Shown: one piece after another, positions 54,188 through 61,182 of the stretch | Layout: the number at the start of each line of letters is the position of its first letter | Position numbering within the stretch: the stretch's first letter is position 1 | Assembly (NCBI GenBank): GCA_964596115.1 | Contig: CAZQRW010000002.1 | Location: forward strand, 1-64,000 | Origin: CAZQRW01 sp964596115 | Lineage (GTDB): Bacteria; Hydrothermota; UBA3072; B12-G15 | Direction: 5' to 3' | Length of the DNA: 64,000 nucleotides | Position numbers and translations under genes: made by a program | Notes under the pieces: generated by a model | The model's input: only the letters and a program-made list of their open reading frames with translations | Databases searched by the model: none | What the model was told of the DNA's origin: nothing

Positions 54188-55121
54188 ATACGTAAGAACA
54201 TTCTTTTTTATATCATTTATTTCAATAACAATTGTACTCATACTTACCTCAAGTAAAAAAACATTCTTTTCCATAAGATTAATATCTTTTTCGTACTTCT
54301 TCTATGCTCTTTTAACCACTTCCTTGAGATATCTCTTTGACATCCTCAGAACCCAGACCATCGTTAACGCTATGGGGAAAAGGATAAATTTTAGTACTGC
54401 ATTTACCTTCATATTTGGAGGTCAATTTCTTGGGGGGATTACTCCTTTCCAAGCAGGAGGAATTCCCTTACAACTATGGATATTAAAAAGGAAGAATTTA
54501 GATTATGCTGAAGGTACAGCCACAATTTTCTTAAGAGGATTACTCTCTGCTCTTATTTTTCCTTTCCTACTTCCGTTTGTATATCAATATGGAAAAAATA
54601 TTAAAAGTGACATATTTAGGGGATTACTTTTCTATATAATAATATTTTATGGGGTTGTACTACTTGTCGTTTTATTGTCCATAATCTTCACAGGCTTTTT
54701 TAAAAAAATTCTCCCAATAAAATTTGTAAATGGCGTTCAGAATTTCAAAAATGTCTTTACCAGCAAACTTAGAAAGCATCCTATACCGATATTAATCTCC
54801 TTTATCTTTACAATTCTATCGTTGGGTTTTTATTTTTTCACTGCCCCATTACTACTAAAAGGGTTAGGGCTAAAAGTCTCTCTTATTAAAGTTGCAATAC
54901 TTCAGGTGGTACTCACGTATGGGTTAAATTTTACTCCTTCACCGGGTGCAAGTGGATTTGCAGAAGCTGGTGCCTTAGGTATATTTTCTGTTGTTTGCCC
55001 AAAGGAATTACTTGGAATATACGTCGTATTATGGCGTTTTTTAACAGGCTATCTCGGAATAATTGTAGGAGGTATTGTCTCAAGCAAAATCACATATCCA
55101 GAAACCTCTTTGCATCATTAA
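54162..55121 (+). CDS. LPG-synthase-TM/UPF0104 family membrane protein (copy 2)
   Basis: 319 residues. Same family as the preceding gene: TPFQAGGIPLQLWILKRKNL and FTPSPGASGFAEAGALGIFS. Starts at TTG behind AGGAG with 9-nt spacing. Two such tandem copies may form a heterodimer or act on different lipids. Its 3' end overlaps the convergent DUF72 gene by 32 nt. Confidence 0.86.
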   Translation: MNERKKINKYVRTFFFISFISITIVLILTSSKKTFFSIRLISFSYFFYALLTTSLRYLFDILRTQTIVNAMGKRINFSTAFTFIFGGQFLGGITPFQAGGIPLQLWILKRKNLDYAEGTATIFLRGLLSALIFPFLLPFVYQYGKNIKSDIFRGLLFYIIIFYGVVLLVVLLSIIFTGFFKKILPIKFVNGVQNFKNVFTSKLRKHPIPILISFIFTILSLGFYFFTAPLLLKGLGLKVSLIKVAILQVVLTYGLNFTPSPGASGFAEAGALGIFSVVCPKELLGIYVVLWRFLTGYLGIIVGGIVSSKITYPETSLHH

Positions 55122-55770
55122 GCATATTAATATTATTGAACATTATATAACCGTTACTTCGTTTGAACCTTTTTATTTTTTGGAAATCCTCATTAGAAAA
55201 TTTATACCTGTATCCTCCAATCCCATGAAGCCTGAAATATACAAAATCTTCATTAAAAGGCACTCTATTAAAGGGATCAACTACATCTACAAGATTTAGA
55301 ACAGATTTTAACTTCTTTAATAATATAGGGTCCCATTCCCCTCGCTCTTCCCATCCAAGGTTTAAATCCTCCCTATCAATTTTTTGAAAGAAGTTTTCCA
55401 GATTTCTGATATTTTCTTCTGTCCCTAAAAATGAAGGTGGCGTTTGGAATACTATGAACTTCACTTTTAAAATTTTTGCAGCCAATTTTGTACTTTTCCA
55501 TCCTTCCCATACAGAGGATGAATCCCTAAAATATCCTGCATTTGTGTATTCACCTCTTGACCTCCTATAAGTAGGAGAACTTTCTGGATGTGAAATCAGT
55601 TGGGATGCCTTTAGTGTAAACTCAAATTCTTCAGGCGCTTCTGCTCTCCATTTTGTGAGAGTCTTTTCAGAAACTAAATTATAGAATGTTTTTTGAATTT
55701 CTACTACTTTGAAGATTTTGTAATACTTTTCTTTCCCCACAGGAAAACCACAACATCCAATCTTTACCAT
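55090..55770 (-). CDS. DUF72 (YecE-like) protein
   Basis: 226 residues. TIM-barrel-like DUF72: MVKIGCCGFPVGKEKYYKI, VEIQKTFYNLVSEKTLTKW, EFEFTLKASQLISHPE, VYFRLHG. Function of the family is unknown. It is somewhat short and lacks the usual R-x-H-G glycine ladder detail, but the order is clear. Overlaps SpoIID by 7 nt. Confidence 0.88.
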   Translation of the reverse strand: MVKIGCCGFPVGKEKYYKIFKVVEIQKTFYNLVSEKTLTKWRAEAPEEFEFTLKASQLISHPESSPTYRRSRGEYTNAGYFRDSSSVWEGWKSTKLAAKILKVKFIVFQTPPSFLGTEENIRNLENFFQKIDREDLNLGWEERGEWDPILLKKLKSVLNLVDVVDPFNRVPFNEDFVYFRLHGIGGYRYKFSNEDFQKIKRFKRSNGYIMFNNINMLNDAKRFLDM

Positions 55771-56945
55771 AATTTTTTAAAAGAAACACCTCTATAATAA
55801 TGTTTCATAATTTTATCGTATGTATAACCCTCCCTTGCCATTTCCATTGCTCCATATTGACACATCCCCACTCCATGCCCATATCCATGCCCACTCACTA
55901 CTATTTTATCCCCTCGGACTTCCATTGAAAAAAGTAAACTTTTTAGAGACACACCATCCTTTGGGAAAAGACTTCTTATCCTATCCCTTTCTATTTTAAA
56001 CTTACCCCTATCTGTTCCTACCTCGACTATCCTTACCCTCCCACTCCTCGTTCTCTTTGAAATCTTTACGTAGTTAACTCTATTAACTTCCTTACCAAAT
56101 ATCTCTTTTATTCTCATTTTTACTGTATCAAAAAATTCCTTCCTATCAAAAACTACTCTCCAGTTGAAATGGGGGGAAAACCTGCAGAATGGTTTCCCAA
56201 ACCTTCCATCATATACAGATCTCAGATATGGTACAGGTTTACTATTCCATACATCCTCGTTGTTTTCAGTTCTCCCTCCACAGGTAGAAGAGTATCTTGC
56301 ATCTATAGGCCGTCCTCTATATGTAGGCACCACACCCCTCGTTTCCTCTACTGCTCTATTGGTAATATCAGTTTCTTTTCTCATTCCTCCATACACTTGA
56401 TGAGCAATTGTATTCCCCAGATCATACGGCATATTTCTTTTCATAGATCTTAGGGCATATGATCTCGATGCAACTGCCTGTGCCTTCAATGCCTCAATCA
56501 TCCTTTCAGGAAGCCTCCCCATCTCAAAGGGAACAACACCTTTCAAATATTCTTCAATTGGAAGGTAGTTTACTATAAGTATATCATCTTTGTATTTAAC
56601 AATCTTTATAAATCCTCTATAGGGACTGCCATTTAAATATATATAACCCCTTTCAAGTGGAAAAAAAACGACGGGAAATCCTTTTTCTTTTATGATTTTG
56701 TTTTTCGCAACCCATATTTTAAAGGGATTAAAGGTCACCCGCACTTCACCCGCAAACACACCTTCCTTTTTCCCAATGACAATTTTTGTGCCAACATCGG
56801 ATGATATAGTTATTCGTGCAGGGTCTTTAATAATCAGGATTCTAACAGTAGGTTCTTTATGAAAAACCAGGTTTCTTCGCGTTACTAACGGCATACAGGA
56901 TGAAAACGCTAAAAGAATTATAAGAGATACAAGGGTTTTCCTCAT
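55764..56945 (-). CDS. SpoIID/LytB-domain protein
   Basis: 393 residues. Signal peptide with lipobox-like SSC (MRKTLVSLIILLAFSSCMPL). SpoIID signatures: LPIEEYLKGVVPFEMGRLPE, ALKAQAVASRSYALRSM, STCGGRTENNEDVW and the terminal VSGHGYGHGVGMCQYGAMEM. SpoIID is a lytic transglycosylase of denuded peptidoglycan; in non-spore formers homologues may remodel the wall. Overlaps the Mut7-C gene (ATGA). Confidence 0.92.
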   Translation of the reverse strand: MRKTLVSLIILLAFSSCMPLVTRRNLVFHKEPTVRILIIKDPARITISSDVGTKIVIGKKEGVFAGEVRVTFNPFKIWVAKNKIIKEKGFPVVFFPLERGYIYLNGSPYRGFIKIVKYKDDILIVNYLPIEEYLKGVVPFEMGRLPERMIEALKAQAVASRSYALRSMKRNMPYDLGNTIAHQVYGGMRKETDITNRAVEETRGVVPTYRGRPIDARYSSTCGGRTENNEDVWNSKPVPYLRSVYDGRFGKPFCRFSPHFNWRVVFDRKEFFDTVKMRIKEIFGKEVNRVNYVKISKRTRSGRVRIVEVGTDRGKFKIERDRIRSLFPKDGVSLKSLLFSMEVRGDKIVVSGHGYGHGVGMCQYGAMEMAREGYTYDKIMKHYYRGVSFKKLW

Positions 56946-57373
56946 CCAATATCCTTCAGAAATTCTTCCATAAGTTTAATGTGGCTACCTCTCCAGTAAA
57001 CTTTATTGCATTTTGGGCATAAGTAAAAAATCTTATGTGTCCGAAATGTATAACGAGGCACCATATCCTTTACCCTCTCTTTTGGCACTTTCTCAAGGGC
57101 TGTATTACAAAGGCTGCATCTTGAAAATTTTCTCTCACCTGAATAGTTTTTTGCTACTTCTTTTATTTGTTCTTTTATATTTTCAGAACGTATTAGAAAC
57201 ACACCTCTATCTTTTTTTAATCTCTTATTCCTGGTAAGTATTATTCTCCCCTCATTATCAGCTTTCAGAATTAACCTATTATTATCGGTATCCTTAAAAT
57301 AAAGCGTGTCATAACCAAGTAATCGCATCCAACGCGCAAGTCTACCGAGCATAAAGTCACAAATGAATTTCAT
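56942..57373 (-). CDS. Mut7-C RNase-like protein with zinc ribbon
   Basis: 143 residues. PIN-like Mut7-C: MKFICDFMLGRLARWMRLLG, GRIILTRNKRLKKDRG. C-terminal zinc ribbon CSLCNTALEK and YLCPKCNKVYWRGSH. Family members are thought to act on RNA. ATG immediately follows the aldolase stop. Role unknown. Confidence 0.88.
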   Translation of the reverse strand: MKFICDFMLGRLARWMRLLGYDTLYFKDTDNNRLILKADNEGRIILTRNKRLKKDRGVFLIRSENIKEQIKEVAKNYSGERKFSRCSLCNTALEKVPKERVKDMVPRYTFRTHKIFYLCPKCNKVYWRGSHIKLMEEFLKDIG

Positions 57374-58006
57374 TCATTTAAGGCCCCAATTTTTCAAAAG
57401 CTTCTCTACCTCTTCTTGGGGAATAGGTTTTGCACCTCCAAGGAGTCTTGAAATGAACATAACCTTTGCAAGATACTCAACCCTTTCAGCACGATAAAAT
57501 GCCTCTTCAAGGCTTTTACCTATTGCCAAGGCCCCATGATTTGCCAGAAGAATCGAATTGTGATCTTTTATATAACCAGCGATTGAACGTGGCACATCTT
57601 CCGTTGAAGGGGTAGCGTATGGACTAACAGGAACATGCCCATTGGACAAAACTGCCTCAGACACAACAGGCTCAAGAGGTATATGTGAGACTGCAAAAGC
57701 TGATGCATAAGGAGAATGCGTATGAATTATACCAAACACATCCTTCCTTTTTTTATAAACCTCTATATGCATTCTGTATTCGCTTGAAGGATTGTGAGAA
57801 CCCGATATTTTTTTCCCTTCGATGTTTATTTTTACAAGAGAATCAATAGTAAGTCTACCTTTCGGAAGACCAGTTGGTGTTATAAGAATATTCCCATCTG
57901 AAAGTTTCGCGCTTAAATTTCCATCAGTAGCAACGACAAGGCCCCTCTCCTCTAAAAGCTTTCCGAAAAAAATGATGTCCTGCCTTAACTGGTATTCACT
58001 TCTCAG
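57374..58006 (-). CDS. Class II aldolase/adducin family protein with probable CTG start
   Basis: 210 residues if started at CTG 58006. The frame is open without stop or ATG/GTG/TTG from there to Met at 57772, and the N-terminal part is plainly family sequence: ATDGNLSAKLSDGN, ILITPTGLPKGRLT, NPSSEYRMHIEVYKKRKDVF, IIHTHSPYASAF, ANHGALAIGKSLEEAFYRAE. Zinc ligands His-x-His and a later His, and catalytic Glu (SSEYRMH), are present. The CTG overlaps the upstream stop as CTGA, 6 nt after GAGG. Likely fuculose-phosphate or related aldolase; substrate not fixed. Starting at 57772 would drop a third of the fold. Confidence 0.85.
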   Translation of the reverse strand: MRSEYQLRQDIIFFGKLLEERGLVVATDGNLSAKLSDGNILITPTGLPKGRLTIDSLVKINIEGKKISGSHNPSSEYRMHIEVYKKRKDVFGIIHTHSPYASAFAVSHIPLEPVVSEAVLSNGHVPVSPYATPSTEDVPRSIAGYIKDHNSILLANHGALAIGKSLEEAFYRAERVEYLAKVMFISRLLGGAKPIPQEEVEKLLKNWGLK

Positions 58007-58365
58007 TATAAACCTCCCCTCATCATATGGGAGAAACTTGTAACTCCAATTGTGAAAAGTGCAATAATGATAAATGCAATACCCAATATAAGTAAAATCC
58101 CTTGAATAACAAAGTATACTCTGAATGCCTTCAACGATTGGAGAAGACCGTTTGGATCTTCCTTATCAACAATCTCGAGACCGTTGGCAGCCCTAATCAA
58201 AAGTACTCCCTGCCATATTGGAAGCCAGGCAATAATAATACCCCAGATACTGAATACTGAAATTGCGCCAAGAACAATTGTTGTTATACCAAGAAATCTT
58301 ATCCACCCTTTCATTAGTTGGGAAGTAATTTTTACCTCTTCAAACACCTTCTCATCTATTTCCAT
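58003..58365 (-). CDS. DUF5362-like small membrane protein
   Basis: 120 residues with two or three hydrophobic segments (IRFLGITTIVLGAISVFSIW, IIIAWLPIWQGVLLI, VIQGILLILGIAFIIIALF), matching DUF5362-type proteins. AAAGGAGG precedes the ATG. First gene of the five-gene set with the aldolase, Mut7-C, SpoIID and DUF72. Function unknown. Confidence 0.75.
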   Translation of the reverse strand: MEIDEKVFEEVKITSQLMKGWIRFLGITTIVLGAISVFSIWGIIIAWLPIWQGVLLIRAANGLEIVDKEDPNGLLQSLKAFRVYFVIQGILLILGIAFIIIALFTIGVTSFSHMMRGGLY

Positions 58366-58388
58366 TTTACCTCCTTTTTTCTCTGTAT

Positions 58389-58417
58389 ATTTTAAGACGA
58401 AATAACAAGTTTGTCAA
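58389..58417 (-). promoter_or_regulatory. Promoter of the DUF5362-aldolase-SpoIID operon
   Basis: Minus strand TTGACA (58412-58417), 17-nt spacer, TAAAAT (58389-58394). Confidence 0.65.
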
Positions 58418-58487
58418 CAAGCCTTATTACTACTACGAATGCCTGCCTCTCAAGGAAAAAGCCGTGATTCGTAAATCGTGTAAAAAA

Positions 58488-58566
58488 GGCAAAATATAGG
58501 ATATAGGATATGGAGAATAGGATGTAGGAATAAAACAGGGATTAAGATATAGAATATGGGATACAG
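58488..58566. repeat. Degenerate tandem ATATAGG-type repeat
   Basis: In the 255-bp gap between the DUF5362 promoter and the DUF89 gene, copies such as ATATAGGATATAGGATATGG, GAATAGGATGTAGG and AGATATAGAATATGGGATA follow each other imperfectly. No ORF or RNA recognised; AT-rich slippage repeat is the simplest reading. Confidence 0.5.
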
Positions 58567-58620
58567 AAAAGACTTACGGAGGGTGAATGGGTGATGTATT
58601 TTTTGACAATATATGGATAT

Positions 58621-59457
58621 TTAACCCGTTCCAAAGTAGTAATCAAATTTTTTTATACCAAGATAATCTGCTACATACTCACACTTTGCCCTCAATAAAA
58701 AAAATATTTCCCTCTTTTCATCAATTAATGTTTCGGTATTTGCGTGTCCCTTTGCAATGACTATATCTGAAGCGTTATAAATTTCCTTAAATGTATCCGA
58801 AACTTCTTCAAATATTATACCAAGAGAATCACTCCCAGTTTCAATTACTTCTGCTGTTTCTAATATTCCTGTTTCATCAATTTCGTCTATAGTTATATCG
58901 TTAATAACAGGGCCTGTTTTTACTGCGACGAATTTTTTTATTTTTAATTCTTCAAGTAGAATTCTATCAAAGATTATTTCGCCAGCGTTATCAGCTACAA
59001 GTAAAATGCTCTTTGAATTCAATAGTTTTTCTCTAAAATAAGTTATCCGATTAACGCGAAAATCAAAATCAAGTTCCTTCTCTATCTCATTAAAATCAAG
59101 ATGAATTTTTCCACTGACACCAAGATCTATAGCATTTCCTACCGCAGATATTTTCAATGCAGAAAGTAATCTATCTTTACTTCTTTCAACGTACCTTTTT
59201 AATAATGGATAAACTTCAAGTGCTATTCTATTTTCTCTCTTCTTTTCATCTTTATATGGGTCCTCCACGCCTGTTTCTTCTCTTATTATCCTGTTGACAA
59301 GTGTACCAAGGTGAGCGGGAGTCAATTCCGGCCTAATATCCGAAATACCTCTTGTAACTTTCCTCATTAATTCAATATTGCCCCCCTCGCCAATAAAGTT
59401 CATCGTCCTTAAAGCAAAATTTAATGCACAGGGATAGCATATTGGTTTAATTTTCAA
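58621..59457 (-). CDS. DUF89/damage-control phosphatase-like protein
   Basis: 278 residues. DUF89 pattern: CYPC at 8-11, KISAVGNAIDLGVSG, ILLVADNAGEIIFDRILLEE, VAVKTGPVINDIT and IVIAKGHANTETLID, with the metal-site Asp and Asn conserved. Family members dephosphorylate damaged sugar-phosphates or pantothenate intermediates. The start is TTG, overlapping the thiL stop as TTGA. Confidence 0.88.
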   Translation of the reverse strand: MKIKPICYPCALNFALRTMNFIGEGGNIELMRKVTRGISDIRPELTPAHLGTLVNRIIREETGVEDPYKDEKKRENRIALEVYPLLKRYVERSKDRLLSALKISAVGNAIDLGVSGKIHLDFNEIEKELDFDFRVNRITYFREKLLNSKSILLVADNAGEIIFDRILLEELKIKKFVAVKTGPVINDITIDEIDETGILETAEVIETGSDSLGIIFEEVSDTFKEIYNASDIVIAKGHANTETLIDEKREIFFLLRAKCEYVADYLGIKKFDYYFGTG

Positions 59458-60332
59458 ATTTCACTCCGAAAATGATCAAACCCCTCTATCTTTGCCCTTC
59501 TTCCGTCAATAAAAATGCCTTTTTGCGAAATTATTTTTCCTATCTTCTTAACATATGGGAGATCAACCTCATCAGGAGATGAGAACAATAACTCATATTC
59601 ATCTCCGCTCTCCAGAGAAAAAAATACCGGATCGAATCCCTGATTCTTACAAAATTCTATTACACTCTCTGATATAGGCAGATCCTTTGAACTTATGTCT
59701 ATACCTACACCACTCTCCTCACTTATATGATCTGCATCCATTAATACCCCATCAGATATATCTATCATACTATTTATATGATAATTTTTAATAAGTTCTT
59801 TCGCCTCTCTTATTTTCGGAATAGGTTTTAAGAACTTGTCTGTTGGACTCTCCCCACTTCTTAGAAGCATATACCCCATCCTTGCATTACCTATACTCCC
59901 CGTTATATAAATAGTATCTCCGATCTTTGCCCCACTTCTTAAAACTGGCTTTTTCGCCTTACCAATAATTGTAAATGAGATAAAAAGGAATTTACTGCCA
60001 ATAGTATCTCCTCCTATCAGATCGACTTTAAAAAGGCTCGAAAGAGATTTTATCCCTTCCACTATTTCCTTCAGTTTTTCTACCTCTAACTCTGAAGGAA
60101 TTCCTATTGCCAGAAGGGAGTGTAACGGGGTCCCAGCCATCGCAGCTATATCACTTAGAGCAGCTGCAAAACACCTCCATCCTATATTGTAAGGCTTCAT
60201 TTTTTTGAGAATAAAATGAGCGCCCTCAGAAAAAATATCTTTCGTGACTATTGTTCCATCCTTGAAAACTGCACAGTCATCACCTATAGAAACTTTAATA
60301 TCGCTATCATGTTTTTTGAATTCTTGTCTCAA
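59454..60332 (-). CDS. thiL: Thiamine-monophosphate kinase, 5' end possibly frameshifted
   Basis: 292 residues from TTG 60332. ThiL motifs: VSIGDDCAVFKDG, AALSDIAAMAGTPLH, DLIGGDTIGS, KIGDTIYITGSIGNAR, MIDISDGVLMD, LESGDEYELLFS. The usual N-terminal G-E-F-x-L-I segment lies just upstream in the same frame (GEHKFIQFL) but has no start codon; an ATG overlapping the upstream stop (ATGA) is one base out of frame. One extra G in the GGGG run (60355-60358 on the complement) would join them. Either a sequence error or a shortened start. Confidence 0.92.
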   Translation of the reverse strand: MRQEFKKHDSDIKVSIGDDCAVFKDGTIVTKDIFSEGAHFILKKMKPYNIGWRCFAAALSDIAAMAGTPLHSLLAIGIPSELEVEKLKEIVEGIKSLSSLFKVDLIGGDTIGSKFLFISFTIIGKAKKPVLRSGAKIGDTIYITGSIGNARMGYMLLRSGESPTDKFLKPIPKIREAKELIKNYHINSMIDISDGVLMDADHISEESGVGIDISSKDLPISESVIEFCKNQGFDPVFFSLESGDEYELLFSSPDEVDLPYVKKIGKIISQKGIFIDGRRAKIEGFDHFRSEI

Positions 60333-60360
60333 AAACTGAATAAACTTGTGTTCTCCCCAC

Positions 60361-60702
60361 TCATTTACTAATTTTTTCGTAATTCTTAGTCCTCATTTTG
60401 ATTTCTTCTTTTTTTCTTGCTAACCCATTTATAACAGAGTGGACTGGCTCACTTCCACCACCAATAAGTAAACCTGTAAGGAAGTAATCAACGTAATTAA
60501 GCCCTGGAGAACGAATTTCATTAAAAAAACCAAGACTTGTAAATAACCCCACCTTCCCAAAAAATGTTATCAAAAGCCCAAAGAATGTACATAGCGCCCA
60601 GGAGACAGTCTTTCTTTTTTTCTTCGGTATAAAATCTATAATCTGTTCAACGGCTCTTTCTATAACGAGAGAAAAAGCAAATACACCGAATAGTGTATTC
60701 AT
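60361..60702 (-). CDS. Small membrane protein, unknown
   Basis: 113 residues from ATG 60702, chosen for the GGAGG just upstream. Three hydrophobic segments (NTLFGVFAFSLVIERAVEQI, WALCTFFGLLITFFGKVGLF, YVDYFLTGLLIGGGSEPVHS) with basic ends (IPKKKRKTV, ARKKEEIKMRTKN). Somewhat holin-like in the GGGSEPVHSVI region. Begins 10 nt after the HU terminator. No function assigned. Confidence 0.65.
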   Translation of the reverse strand: MNTLFGVFAFSLVIERAVEQIIDFIPKKKRKTVSWALCTFFGLLITFFGKVGLFTSLGFFNEIRSPGLNYVDYFLTGLLIGGGSEPVHSVINGLARKKEEIKMRTKNYEKISK

Positions 60703-60711
60703 ATAACCTCC

Positions 60712-60736
60712 AAAAAAAGGGGGCAACAGCCCCCCT
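60712..60736 (-). terminator. Intrinsic terminator of the HU gene
   Basis: Minus strand: 8-bp stem AAGGGGGC/GCCCCCTT with TGTT loop, then a run of T. It ends only a few nt after the HU stop. Confidence 0.85.
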
Positions 60737-60740
60737 TAGA

Positions 60741-61016
60741 TTACTTTACAGCACTTTTTAGACTGCTGCCGGCTTTGAAAACAGGTACTTTTCTGGCTGG
60801 AACCTTAATGATCTGTTTGGGATCCCTTGGATTTCTTGCCTGTCTTGCTTTCCTCTTCCTGACAGAAAAGGTCCCAAATCCAACAAAGGTAACCTTTTCG
60901 TTCTTCTTCAATGATTTTGTAATCCCTGTGATCATAGAATCAAGTGCCTTCTGTGCCTGTTTCTTTGAGAGCCCCGCCTCCTTTGCAATTTTCTCGATCA
61001 TGTCCCTCTTGTTCAT
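60741..61016 (-). CDS. hup: HU-type DNA-binding protein
   Basis: 91 residues. MNKRDMIEKIAKEAGLSKKQ, EKVTFVGFGTFSVRKRKARQ and the arm tip RNPRDPKQIIKVPARKVPVF are canonical for HU. Bends and compacts DNA. AAAGGAGG precedes the ATG, with a consensus promoter and a terminator behind. Confidence 0.97.
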   Translation of the reverse strand: MNKRDMIEKIAKEAGLSKKQAQKALDSMITGITKSLKKNEKVTFVGFGTFSVRKRKARQARNPRDPKQIIKVPARKVPVFKAGSSLKSAVK

Positions 61017-61047
61017 ATAGACCTCCTTTTGGTTAATTGTTATGTTA

Positions 61048-61076
61048 AATATATAGTATTTTTAAGGGTTTGTCAA
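61048..61076 (-). promoter_or_regulatory. HU promoter
   Basis: Minus strand TTGACA (61071-61076), 17-nt spacer, TATATT (61048-61053). The best promoter in the window. Confidence 0.75.
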
Positions 61077-61182
61077 GTGTTTTTTTATTTTTTCCTTGTA
61101 TTTTCAAAGTTTACATAAATTCATAGTTTGTTAATCCTTATATTCACCCACTTCCCGTGAATCCAAAATTTGCAAATTAGGC

